Shown here piece by piece: positions 1 to 6,258 of a DNA stretch of 10,352 bases. The position numbers and the translations under genes were made by a program. Below the pieces are notes generated by a model. The model saw only the letters and a program-made list of their open reading frames with translations, did no database searches and was not told the DNA's origin. Source of the DNA: Prosthecobacter sp. (GTDB lineage: Bacteria; Verrucomicrobiota; Verrucomicrobiia; Verrucomicrobiales; Verrucomicrobiaceae); contig JAOZVT010000517.1 in assembly GCA_025869455.1 (NCBI GenBank), positions 1-10,352 of the forward strand. Direction: 5' to 3'. Position 1 is the stretch's first letter, and each line of letters opens with the position of its first letter.

Positions 1-796
1 ATTTTTCCGGGTTTCGTTGCTGAAGGCGTTCGATCAAATTGAACAGCAGGGCCAGCCGCCAGAGTCGGCTTTGCAGGGTGCGCAGTCGGTAGGCGCGTAG
101 CAATTTGCCAGCACGGAAAAACCGGGCAAAGCGGAACATGTTCAGCACCCGCAAGAAGGCCACGATGGGCAGCAGAATGATGACGAGATTGATCCAGTTT
201 CGCTGGCAGTAGGCCAGTTTGTTAGGCGTGGCAGACAGCATCCAAATGAACTCGGCGGTGAACCCGATCCAGATCAGGCAGGTGGTCAAATGGATCGCTA
301 GCGCCAGATGAGGCCGGGTTTCCAGGGCCTCACCCGCACCCAATTCAGCGCCTAAAACGGGTAGCACCAGGAGGGTCAGGATGACCATGGGCAGGGTCAG
401 CTTTTGCTCCAATTTATCCGAGGTCTCAGGCCCCGTGTGCCTCCAGCCCACGCGCGGAATCCATAACCAGCCATTGGGAGTGCTGGTGGCGGTGGTCATG
501 CGCAGGGGCGGAATCAGGGCGACCATGAGAAAACGCTTCATCCTGGCAGCCCAGCCATCGGGTGCCAGGGCTAGTCCACTGAGAGATTCCAGACCAATGA
601 CGGACCAAAGGCCTAACAAGGCGGTGATGAACCAGGGATGCAGGCGCAGGGTTTCCCGAAAACTCTCGCCACTGTCCCCATGCGGTAAAATGATGCCGAT
701 CAGGGTCAAAAAAGCCAGCGCGACGACGAGCATCAACCCATGCCGCAGGGTGGCTGCGGGTGGAGGAGCTGGAAAAGGCGTTTCGGGAGCACTCAT
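1..796 (-). CDS. Membrane protein with S4-like voltage-sensor segment (partial, runs off left edge)
   Basis: An uninterrupted reading frame of 265 codons starts at the ATG at 796-794 (MSAPETPFPAPPP...) and leaves the window without a stop. After a proline-rich N-terminus, hydrophobic segments lie near residues 20-38, 54-75, 133-150, 162-187 and 200-218. The last runs into a stretch with Arg or Lys at nearly every third position: R216, R222, R225, R228, K231, R234, R237. This spacing is the hallmark of S4 voltage-sensor helices in voltage-gated ion channels, and the preceding segment (NWINLVIILLPIV) resembles S3. No pore or selectivity filter (TVGYG-like) is seen in the visible part; it may lie beyond the edge or be absent. 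A polar loop at about residues 76-130 contains GWLWIPRVGW. It is divergent from valS. No clear Shine-Dalgarno precedes the ATG. The coding call is solid because the frame stays open and has coherent membrane segments; the channel-like role is an inference from S4 spacing alone. Confidence 0.8.
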   Translation of the reverse strand, partial: MSAPETPFPAPPPAATLRHGLMLVVALAFLTLIGIILPHGDSGESFRETLRLHPWFITALLGLWSVIGLESLSGLALAPDGWAARMKRFLMVALIPPLRMTTATSTPNGWLWIPRVGWRHTGPETSDKLEQKLTLPMVILTLLVLPVLGAELGAGEALETRPHLALAIHLTTCLIWIGFTAEFIWMLSATPNKLAYCQRNWINLVIILLPIVAFLRVLNMFRFARFFRAGKLLRAYRLRTLQSRLWRLALLFNLIERLQQRNPEK

Positions 797-925
797 GCTG
801 AAATCTTGATGCGTGTACAGCTTTTTTCTGGGCAGGTTACCTTGACTGGCGCCGCCCAGTACTACAAGCAAAGGACACGCCCCATTTGCAAAAACCTCAG
901 TCTCCCCCATCTTGGCGGCCCTTTT
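797..925. other. Divergent intergenic region between the membrane protein gene and valS
   Basis: These 129 nt must hold the start signals of both divergent genes. A 6-bp inverted repeat (CTGGGC at 828-833, GCCCAG at 854-859) and a TTGACT at 842-847 are visible. No -10 box stands at a good distance from the TTGACT (TACAAG is only 15 nt away), so I do not name a promoter. There is no T-box-like leader of the kind that controls aminoacyl-tRNA synthetase genes in Firmicutes, and neither gene has a recognisable Shine-Dalgarno. Confidence 0.4.
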
Positions 926-3631
926 ATGCCTGAATTGCCCAAGACCTACACGCCGAGTGAAGCCGAAGAACGCTGGTATCAGCGCTGGCTGGACGACAAG
1001 TGTTTTGAAGCTGACCCGGCCCGCGTCAGTGAAAAACGCCCCGCTTACTCCATCGTCATCCCACCGCCGAACGTCACGGGTATCCTGACCCTGGGCCACG
1101 TACTGAACAACACCATCCAGGACATCCTCTGCCGCCGTGCCCGCATGTTGGGCAAGGAAGTACTGTGGCTGCCTGGCACCGACCACGCGGGCATCGCCAC
1201 GCAGAACGTGGTGGAGAAGACGCTGAAAAAGCAGGGCGTGATCAAGCATCGCGATGACCTGGGCCGCGAGAAACTGGTGGAAAAAATCTGGGAGTGGAAG
1301 GACAAGCACGGCGGCATCATCATCCAGCAGCTCAAAAAACTGGGCGCGTCCTGCGACTGGAGCCGCGAGCGTTTCACCTTCGACGAAGACTACAACCGCT
1401 GCGTGATGCAGGTGTTTGTGGACCTTTATAAAAAGGGCCTCATTTACCGTGGCAAGCGGATGGTGAACTGGTGCCCTTCCTCCCTCACCGCGCTGAGCGA
1501 TGAAGAGGTGGAGATGAAGCAGCAAAACGGCTTCATGTATCATTTCAAAGTGCAGGTGGTGGAGGAGCCTGACACCTGGCTAACCATCGCCACGACCCGA
1601 CCTGAGACCATCCCAGGCGATACGGCGGTGGCCGTGAACCCGAACGATGAGCGCTACAAGCACCTCATCGGCAAGCACATCCGCCGCCCGCTGCCGCTGG
1701 AGAACCAGGCCGCCATCCCGATCGTGGGAGATGACCACGTGGACTTCGAATTCGGCACGGGTGTGCTGAAAGTGACGCCTGCGCATGACAAGGCCGACTT
1801 TGAGATCGGCCAGCGTCACCACCTGGAGGTCATTGACGTGCTGCATCCGAATGCCGTGCTGAATGAACTGGCAGGTGCGGATCTGGCCGGACTGGACCGC
1901 TTTGAAGGTCGCAAGAAAGCCGTGGAGATGCTGAAGGAAATGGAAGCCCTCATCAAAGAGGAGCCGCATCAAAACAACGTGGGTTATTCCGAACGTGCTG
2001 GCGTGCCGATCGAACCCCGCCTCAGCGAGCAGTGGTTCCTGAAGTATCCAAGCGTGAAGGCCTCCCAGGACGTGGTGGCCAAGGGAGAGATGAAGTTTTA
2101 CCCCGACCGCTGGGCCAAGGTGTACGACCATTGGATGGGCGGTCTCCAGGACTGGTGCATCAGCCGCCAAGTGTGGTGGGGCCATCGCGTGCCGGTGTGG
2201 TATCGTGATGAGGAAGTTTATTGCGGCGTGGAAGCACCTGAGGGTGAAGGCTGGTCGCAAGACCCCGACGTGCTCGACACCTGGTTCTCCTCCTGGCTGT
2301 GGCCGTTTGCCACCATGGGCTGGCCTAACAAAACGGATGACCTGAAGGCTTTCTACCCGACCACCGATCTGGTGACCGGACCGGACATCATCTTCTTCTG
2401 GGTGGCCCGCATGATCATGGCGGGTTATGAATACATGGGTGAGATGCCGTTCAAGAACGTGTACTTCACCGGCATCATCCGCGACAAGCAAGGTCGCAAG
2501 ATGTCGAAATCCCTCGGCAATTCACCTGACCCGCTGGAACTGATCGCCAATTACAGTGCCGATGCCCTTCGTTTTGGCATCATGCGCAGTGCCCCGCTGG
2601 GCCAAGACATTGCGTTTGATGAGAAGAACGTGGAACTGGGTCGCAACTTCTGCACGAAGCTGTGGAATGCCGCGCGCTTCCGCGAAATGCAGGGTGGCGA
2701 GACCGAAACGGAGATCAATCCTGAGCTGTTGAGCAGCGACGACAAGTGGATCTTGCTCCGCCTCAATGCCGCCATCGCTGAGGTGACGACAGCTCTGGAA
2801 GAGTATCGTTTTAGCGACGCCACTGCCACCCTCTACCGCTTTTTCTGGAGCGAGTATTGTGACTGGTATGTGGAGGCCTCCAAGGCCGTCTTATGGAGCA
2901 CAGGCGTCTCGCCTGTGGCTTCTGAAAACACAGGCGAGACGCCTGTGCTCCATGATCAACGGAAGGCTAACACCCTGGCCGTGATTGACTTTGTGTTAGG
3001 CCAAACTCTGCGCTTGTTCCATCCCTTCTTGCCCTTCATCACCGAAGAACTCTGGCATGGCATGGGCTACAATGCCGACATGCCGGAAGATCAAGGTGGC
3101 AAGAGCATCATGTTTGCCCCTTGGCCGAAGCCGCTGGACGCCGATGAACTCACCTATTTCGGCATCCTGCCAGAAGATGAGAAAGCCGCGAACGAGAAGT
3201 ACGAAGCCGTCAACCTGGGCCGTGGCTTGAAGAGCAGCTTCAACATCAATAAGAAAGTTCGCTTCGTCCTCAAGCCCAGCCAGGAACTGCCTGAGCATGA
3301 GATCGAAGTCCTGCGCATCCTGCTGAATGCGGAGCCGCTGGATGTGGATGCCGCATTCACCCCAACCAAGGGTACGCCGACGGCCATCACTCCTCTGGGT
3401 GAGCTATTCTTGCCTCTGGATGGTCTGATTGACGTGGAAGCTGAACGCGCCCGCATCACCAAGGAATTGGCCAAGGCCGACTCCGAGCTTCAGAAAGTCT
3501 GCTCCAAACTGGCGGATGAAAACTTCACTGCCAAAGTCCCGCAGAAAGTGCTGGATGAGCACCAGCAGCGGAAAGCCGACTGGAAGGAGAAGAAAGCCAA
3601 GCTGGAAGAGATGATGAGTGCGCTAGGTTGA
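926..3631 (+). CDS. valS: Valyl-tRNA synthetase
   Basis: Class I aminoacyl-tRNA synthetase that charges tRNA-Val with valine in the cytoplasm and edits mischarged threonine; 901 aa, close to the usual bacterial length. The start at 926 gives MPELPKTYTPSEAEERWYQRW, the normal family N-terminus; the open frame reaches back to 740, but that extension overlaps the divergent gene and is not ValRS-like. The PPPNVTG block (residues 46-52) precedes the HIGH-type motif, which reads TLGH (55-58), with Thr where His is usual. The CP1 editing domain begins around 205 (ATTRPETIPGDTAVAVNP) and includes VTPAHDKADFEIGQRH. DWCISRQVWWGHRVPVW and DVLDTWFSSWLWPF follow, then KMSKS at 525-529 (2498-2512). The anticodon-binding domain (about 600-760) carries a roughly 20-residue in-frame insert from a palindrome at 657-676. 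The C-terminus (about 835-901) is a charged coiled coil, the tRNA-binding arm of ValRS. An intrinsic terminator follows, so the gene is probably transcribed alone. Confidence 0.97.
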   Translation: MPELPKTYTPSEAEERWYQRWLDDKCFEADPARVSEKRPAYSIVIPPPNVTGILTLGHVLNNTIQDILCRRARMLGKEVLWLPGTDHAGIATQNVVEKTLKKQGVIKHRDDLGREKLVEKIWEWKDKHGGIIIQQLKKLGASCDWSRERFTFDEDYNRCVMQVFVDLYKKGLIYRGKRMVNWCPSSLTALSDEEVEMKQQNGFMYHFKVQVVEEPDTWLTIATTRPETIPGDTAVAVNPNDERYKHLIGKHIRRPLPLENQAAIPIVGDDHVDFEFGTGVLKVTPAHDKADFEIGQRHHLEVIDVLHPNAVLNELAGADLAGLDRFEGRKKAVEMLKEMEALIKEEPHQNNVGYSERAGVPIEPRLSEQWFLKYPSVKASQDVVAKGEMKFYPDRWAKVYDHWMGGLQDWCISRQVWWGHRVPVWYRDEEVYCGVEAPEGEGWSQDPDVLDTWFSSWLWPFATMGWPNKTDDLKAFYPTTDLVTGPDIIFFWVARMIMAGYEYMGEMPFKNVYFTGIIRDKQGRKMSKSLGNSPDPLELIANYSADALRFGIMRSAPLGQDIAFDEKNVELGRNFCTKLWNAARFREMQGGETETEINPELLSSDDKWILLRLNAAIAEVTTALEEYRFSDATATLYRFFWSEYCDWYVEASKAVLWSTGVSPVASENTGETPVLHDQRKANTLAVIDFVLGQTLRLFHPFLPFITEELWHGMGYNADMPEDQGGKSIMFAPWPKPLDADELTYFGILPEDEKAANEKYEAVNLGRGLKSSFNINKKVRFVLKPSQELPEHEIEVLRILLNAEPLDVDAAFTPTKGTPTAITPLGELFLPLDGLIDVEAERARITKELAKADSELQKVCSKLADENFTAKVPQKVLDEHQQRKADWKEKKAKLEEMMSALG
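2893..2953. repeat. Perfect 25-bp inverted repeat inside valS (REP-like palindromic element)
   Basis: The left arm 2893-2917 is the exact reverse complement of the right arm 2929-2953, with an 11-nt loop (2918-2928). Each arm is itself nearly palindromic: CACAGGCG-TCT-CGCCTGTG at 2899-2917 and CACAGGCG-AGA-CGCCTGTG at 2929-2947. The two arms are therefore also near-direct repeats, differing only in the central three bases. The element lies in frame and is translated as two related peptides, TGVSPV and TGETPV. The structure matches small dispersed palindromic elements (REP/BIME type). In-frame coding insertion is established for Rickettsia palindromic elements. That this one is dispersed elsewhere in the genome is an inference that cannot be tested within the window. 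Confidence 0.9.
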
Positions 3632-3657
3632 AGTCTGGAAGCTACCAAGTCTATCAG

Positions 3658-3698
3658 GGATCAAGAGATGCTTAAATGACATCTCTTGATCCTTTCTT
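3658..3698 (+). terminator. Intrinsic terminator of valS
   Basis: A perfect 13-bp stem (GGATCAAGAGATG at 3658-3670, CATCTCTTGATCC at 3680-3692) with a 9-nt loop is followed by TTTCTT (3693-3698). It begins 26 nt after the valS stop. The stem extends outward by a G-T and an A-T pair (3657/3693, 3656/3694). The position, stem length and T-rich tail support rho-independent termination. It separates valS from the next gene. Confidence 0.85.
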
Positions 3699-3706
3699 GA
3701 CGTCAA
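3697..3706. promoter_or_regulatory. Perfect 10-bp palindrome upstream of the RidA-family gene
   Basis: TTGACGTCAA is a perfect palindrome directly after the terminator tail and 60 nt before the RidA-family start codon. It could be a dimeric regulator site, or its TTGACG could be a -35 element, but no convincing -10 box lies 16-18 nt downstream. A 10-bp palindrome can occur by chance. Confidence 0.2.
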
Positions 3707-3766
3707 AGCCATGACTGCTTGACCAGTCCAGATCCCTACCTCATCTCGTCCGCATCTATCCAGCCC

Positions 3767-4207
3767 ATGTCCTACCAGAAAAACGCCGAAGCCCAGGGAA
3801 TCGTCTTTGAAAAGCAGACTCCCGGTTACCTCAATCTGTGCATCCGCTCAGGCAATCAGCTCATCACCTCCGGTCACGTTAGCGATCTGAAGGGCAAGCT
3901 TGGGGCTGATGTCAGTGTGGAAGATGGCTACAAAGCCGCCCGTAACTGCGTGGAAAAGATCCTGAAATCCGTCTGGAATGCTCATGGCAACTTGGATGGA
4001 TTGAAAGTGATCAAGGTGCTGGGCTGCGTGAACTCCACCCAGGACTTCACTGATCAGCATCTCGTCATCAATGGTGCGTCTGATCTGTTACACGTCATTT
4101 TTGGCAAAGAAGGCGATGGTTACCATGCCCGCAGTGCCCTGGGATTTGCCCAATTGCCCACAGGTGTGGCTGTGGAGGTGGAGGCGATTTTTGAGATTGT
4201 GGGGTAG
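3767..4207 (+). CDS. RidA/YjgF/YER057c/UK114 family protein
   Basis: A small cytoplasmic protein of 146 aa, the usual family length. RidA proteins hydrolyse reactive enamine/imine intermediates released by PLP enzymes; members of this branch are less well defined. The start MSYQKNAEAQGIVF is chosen at the ATG at 3767; the frame extends to a TTG at 3719, but those 16 residues are not family-like. Recognisable blocks are the strand SGNQLITSGHVSD (28-40), GKLGADVSVEDGYKAARNC (43-61), the central VLGCVNSTQDFTDQHLVINGAS region (84-105) and the C-terminal HARSALGFAQLPTGVAVEVEA. R122 corresponds to the substrate-carboxylate-binding arginine of RidA, and E139 lies in the conserved VEVEA strand. The layout with the internal FTDQ..VINGASDL motif fits the YjgF-like-1 subgroup rather than E. 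coli RidA itself, so no symbol is given. The valS terminator upstream implies its own promoter. Confidence 0.93.
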   Translation: MSYQKNAEAQGIVFEKQTPGYLNLCIRSGNQLITSGHVSDLKGKLGADVSVEDGYKAARNCVEKILKSVWNAHGNLDGLKVIKVLGCVNSTQDFTDQHLVINGASDLLHVIFGKEGDGYHARSALGFAQLPTGVAVEVEAIFEIVG

Positions 4208-4232
4208 GGAGGTGTTGGAGCATCCGGCCCGG

Positions 4233-4380
4233 CCCTCTCCGGCAAGCGGGAGAGGGGGACGTCTTTTGCCCTTCCATATCGCAGGCCAAACGACCATTCC
4301 TCTCCCTGGGGTTGCGAAGCCGCGAAGCGAAAGGTTAGGTGAGGGGCTGGTGCCCTCTTCCCAGCATTCCGCTTCGCGAA
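4233..4380. repeat. Cluster of intergenic inverted repeats
   Basis: Three structures are visible. First, CCCTCTCC (4233-4240) pairs with GGAGAGGG (4249-4256) across an 8-nt loop. Second, CCTCTCC at 4299-4305 pairs imperfectly with GGTGAGG at 4338-4344. Third, CGCGAAGCG (4321-4329) is the exact inverse of CGCTTCGCG (4370-4378), enclosing a smaller GAGGG/CCCTC hairpin (4341-4345, 4353-4357). The CCCTCTCC...GGAGAGGG and AGGTGAGGGG wording resembles intergenic repeats common in many bacterial genomes (family resemblance from memory, not searched). The first hairpin lacks a T-tract, so it is not a standard intrinsic terminator. Confidence 0.6.
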
Positions 4381-4435
4381 GGCCTCGCGCCGGGATACTT
4401 GGCAAAGCTTCTTCGCCAGTCATTGACGCATCTCT

Positions 4436-4465
4436 TTGACTCCCGCCCGGATAAAGGCGAATATT
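4436..4465 (+). promoter_or_regulatory. Possible sigma-70-type promoter of the ECF sigma operon
   Basis: TTGACT (4436-4441) and AATATT (4460-4465) are separated by 18 nt, matching 5/6 and 4/6 of the -35 and -10 consensus, and sit 54 nt before the sigma factor start. I see no GGAAC-type ECF -35 box, so autoregulation by the encoded sigma factor is not supported by the sequence. This is pattern matching only. Confidence 0.3.
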
Positions 4466-4518
4466 CATCTGAATAAGGCGTCTTCAGCGCCCGTCATAGA
4501 CTTTGCCACTCCTAAAAC

Positions 4519-5130
4519 ATGCCCGCCTCCACTGCGCCTGATCCTGGCGAAGTCCCGGACTCCGACCTGGTCAAGCGCTGCCAGGCGGGCGACACGCGGG
4601 CATTTGATGTCCTCGTGAACCGTTATCGGGGAAGGATTTACGCTATGACTTACCACATGATCCAGAACGAGACCGAGGCCTGGGACCTCGCGCAGGAGGC
4701 CTTCATCAAGGCTTGGCGCGCGTTGCCACGGTTCAAGCTGGATTCTAGCTTTTACACGTGGCTCTACCGCATCGCTCACAACGTCACCTATGACTACCTG
4801 AGGAAGAAAAAGATCCAGGGAGATGGCGAATTTGATGATTCCCGCACGGAGCACAAAGTGGCCGCTGGGGCCGAAGCTGTGCCGCGTGGAGATGACTCCC
4901 CAGATACCCAGATGAAGAATGCGGAGCTGGGAGATCGCATCCGCGAAGCCATTGCCCAACTCAGCCCTGATCATCGGCAGGTGATCGTGCTGCGTGAGGT
5001 GGAAGGGATGCAATACGAGGAAATCGCCGCCACCATTCCGTGCTCCCTGGGCACGGTCATGAGCCGCCTTTTTTACGCCCGAAAGAAACTCCAGGAACTG
5101 CTGAAGGACACTTATGAAAACGCCACCTGA
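4519..5130 (+). CDS. ECF-type RNA polymerase sigma factor
   Basis: A 203-aa sigma-70-family protein of extracytoplasmic function type, which would direct RNA polymerase to a dedicated promoter set when freed from its anti-sigma factor. Sigma region 2 spans about residues 25-95 and includes DLAQEAFIKAWRALPRF (56-72) and the -10-recognition part SFYTWLYRIAHNVTYDYLR (77-95). A variable acidic linker (about 100-133) follows. Region 4 (about 135-196) has the helix-turn-helix MQYEEIAATIPCSLGTVMSRLFYARKKL. The length and arrangement are normal for the RpoE-like group. The start at 4519 gives a short N-terminal tail before the conserved DLVKRCQAGDTRAF; no Shine-Dalgarno is evident. Its last 17 nt overlap the next gene, which fits co-translated sigma/anti-sigma pairs. 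The promoters it reads cannot be told from this window. Confidence 0.95.
   Translation: MPASTAPDPGEVPDSDLVKRCQAGDTRAFDVLVNRYRGRIYAMTYHMIQNETEAWDLAQEAFIKAWRALPRFKLDSSFYTWLYRIAHNVTYDYLRKKKIQGDGEFDDSRTEHKVAAGAEAVPRGDDSPDTQMKNAELGDRIREAIAQLSPDHRQVIVLREVEGMQYEEIAATIPCSLGTVMSRLFYARKKLQELLKDTYENAT
5103..5108 (+). promoter_or_regulatory. Ribosome binding site of the anti-sigma-like gene
   Basis: GAAGGA lies 5 nt before the ATG at 5114, inside the end of the sigma factor gene. It is one of the few clear Shine-Dalgarno sites in the window and fixes the start of the overlapping gene. Confidence 0.65.
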
Positions 5131-5761
5131 AGACCATGACCTCATCCGCTGGCTGGATGGAGAAATGAACGCTGCTGAACGCGAGCGTTTCACTTCCCGT
5201 CTGGATGCTGACCCGGCTTTGAAAGCAGAAGCTGATCTGATGCAACGTCTCAGCACGGACTTGCGTGCTAATTTGCCTGCCGAGATGCCGGTGCCGTTTG
5301 GTGACTTTTTCAATTCTCAGATTCAGGTGCGTATCGCCCAGGAGGAGTTGTCTGAAAATGCAGGCTCCACGAAACAGGCAAGCTGGCTGGATTGGTTCCG
5401 CCTGCCGGGTTTTGCTACCATTTCTACCGTGGTCGCTGCGGTTATCGTGGCAGGTGTCATGATTTTACAGCAGCCTCCCACCGCAGCCAGTGTGGTCCTC
5501 AGCACTTATGCGCCTAGCCAGGGTGTGCAGGTGAGTTCTTATCATTCGACGGATGCCCACGCGACGGTCTTGATGCTGACGGGTTTGGAAGATGTTCCTG
5601 CAGATCGTAAAATCGTGGGTTATCACATCGAACGCAGCGAAACGGACCAAGCCGTGGCCGCGACCACTCTTTACGGTGAGCGGGGTGAAGTCGTGCTCGT
5701 CGTGGCCAAAGACGCGCGCAATCAGCCACGCCTCCTTGCCGCAGCCAACTCTCGCGGATGA
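5114..5761 (+). CDS. Probable membrane-anchored anti-sigma factor
   Basis: A 215-aa single-pass membrane protein. The N-terminal 55 residues (DLIRWLDGEMNAAERERFTSRLDADPALKAEADLMQRL) have the shape of an anti-sigma domain, in which a short helix precedes L-D-G-E and a repeated-charge helix. The HxxxCxxC zinc motif is missing; ADPALKAEA stands where cysteines would be, as in zinc-less versions of the fold. One transmembrane helix is predicted near 101-118 (ATISTVVAAVIVAGVMIL), followed by a 97-residue domain, presumably outside the cytoplasm. That outer part ends in beta-rich sequence (VVLSTYAPSQGVQVSSYH, LYGERGEVVLVVAKD) that I do not recognise. The gene overlaps the sigma gene by 17 nt and the next gene by 4 nt (ATGA), strongly implying co-translation. 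The anti-sigma function is inferred from context and the N-terminal pattern; the stimulus is unknown. Confidence 0.8.
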   Translation: MKTPPEDHDLIRWLDGEMNAAERERFTSRLDADPALKAEADLMQRLSTDLRANLPAEMPVPFGDFFNSQIQVRIAQEELSENAGSTKQASWLDWFRLPGFATISTVVAAVIVAGVMILQQPPTAASVVLSTYAPSQGVQVSSYHSTDAHATVLMLTGLEDVPADRKIVGYHIERSETDQAVAATTLYGERGEVVLVVAKDARNQPRLLAAANSRG

Positions 5762-6258
5762 AATCTCTGCTCTCCATCGCCCTCTTTTCCATGACGCTGA
5801 TCGCGTCTGTGCCCGCACAGACCCCAGCGCCACCGCCGACTCAACCCTTGCCCGTGGTGAAACCTGCGACGGATGGGAAAGTCTGGGGGGCTTTGGTTTT
5901 TGCCACGAACGAGGAGACCAGCACACATAGTACGGAGAAACCACCGGCGAATCTGGCGGACTTGCCGAAGCGGCTGGGAAAGGTTTTTGCTTACAAGCAC
6001 TATGAGATCTTGGGGCAGCACTTGCAGGACGTTTTCCGCGAATACGAGTCTTGGGTCGTGCCTTCGAAGGATCTCTTTTTGAAAGTGGACTCGAAAGGGC
6101 CTGCTGAGGGCGGCGGGGTGAATCTACACCTACAATTTTGGCGGGATCAGCAAGTGCTCGTCAAAACTGATGCGGTGCTACGTTCTGGCAGTCCTCTTTT
6201 TATTGGAGGACCGAAGTGGCGGGACGGGCAGCTCATTTTTGTGCTGGTTTTGCAATAG
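5758..6258 (+). CDS. Exported protein of unknown function, third gene of the sigma operon
   Basis: A 166-aa protein starting in the ATGA overlap with the anti-sigma-like gene, so translation is probably coupled. Residues 1-20 form a typical signal peptide (MKSLLSIALFSMTLIASVPA, likely cut before QT). A Pro-rich linker (23-37, QTPAPPPTQPLP) leads to a folded part of about 125 residues containing VWGALVFATN, RLGKVFAYKHYEILGQHLQDVFREYESW and, near the end, a strand-rich region (VNLHLQFWRDQQVLVKTDAVL, GQLIFVLVLQ). There are no cysteines after the signal and no lipobox, so it should be soluble in the periplasm or secreted. I do not recognise the family. The context suggests a part in the signal sensed by the sigma/anti-sigma pair, or an effector co-produced with it; both are inferences. 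Confidence 0.85.
   Translation: MKSLLSIALFSMTLIASVPAQTPAPPPTQPLPVVKPATDGKVWGALVFATNEETSTHSTEKPPANLADLPKRLGKVFAYKHYEILGQHLQDVFREYESWVVPSKDLFLKVDSKGPAEGGGVNLHLQFWRDQQVLVKTDAVLRSGSPLFIGGPKWRDGQLIFVLVLQ

Larger units (their letters stand above)
4208..4518. other. Non-coding, repeat-rich intergenic region
   Basis: A 311-nt stretch with no credible gene. Frames open across it on both strands translate to low-complexity Pro/Gly/Arg-rich peptides that simply reflect the inverted repeats. It contains pyrimidine/purine hairpins in the first half (4233-4380) and a possible promoter for the sigma operon in the second half. It probably holds the 3' end of the RidA-family transcript and the control region of the sigma factor gene. 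Confidence 0.6.

Noticed and set aside
381..809. Plus-strand open frame of 142 codons
   Set aside because: It is the antisense shadow of the minus-strand membrane protein gene, which has coherent hydrophobic segments; the plus-strand product is basic and low-complexity.
842..868. Possible valS promoter TTGACT/TACAAG
   Set aside because: The spacing is only 15 nt and the -10 match is poor, so it is not distinguishable from chance.
740..925. N-terminal extension of valS to the ATG at 740
   Set aside because: It overlaps the start of the divergent membrane protein gene, and its 62 residues are unlike ValRS; the ATG at 926 gives the normal family N-terminus.
1580..2491. Minus-strand open frame of 303 codons
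   Set aside because: It lies wholly antisense to conserved valS motifs; its His/Val-rich composition is typical of a shadow frame in GC-biased DNA.
2893..2953. The valS palindrome as an intrinsic terminator or CRISPR-like unit
   Set aside because: It has no T-tract, lies in the middle of an intact reading frame and occurs once in the window with no spacer pattern.
3719..3766. TTG start for the RidA-family gene
   Set aside because: It adds 16 residues not seen in the family; the ATG at 3767 gives the usual length.
4071..4468. Overlapping open frames on both strands after the RidA-family gene
   Set aside because: Their products are mostly translations of the intergenic inverted repeats (Pro/Ser/Gly/Arg-rich), with no family features on either strand.
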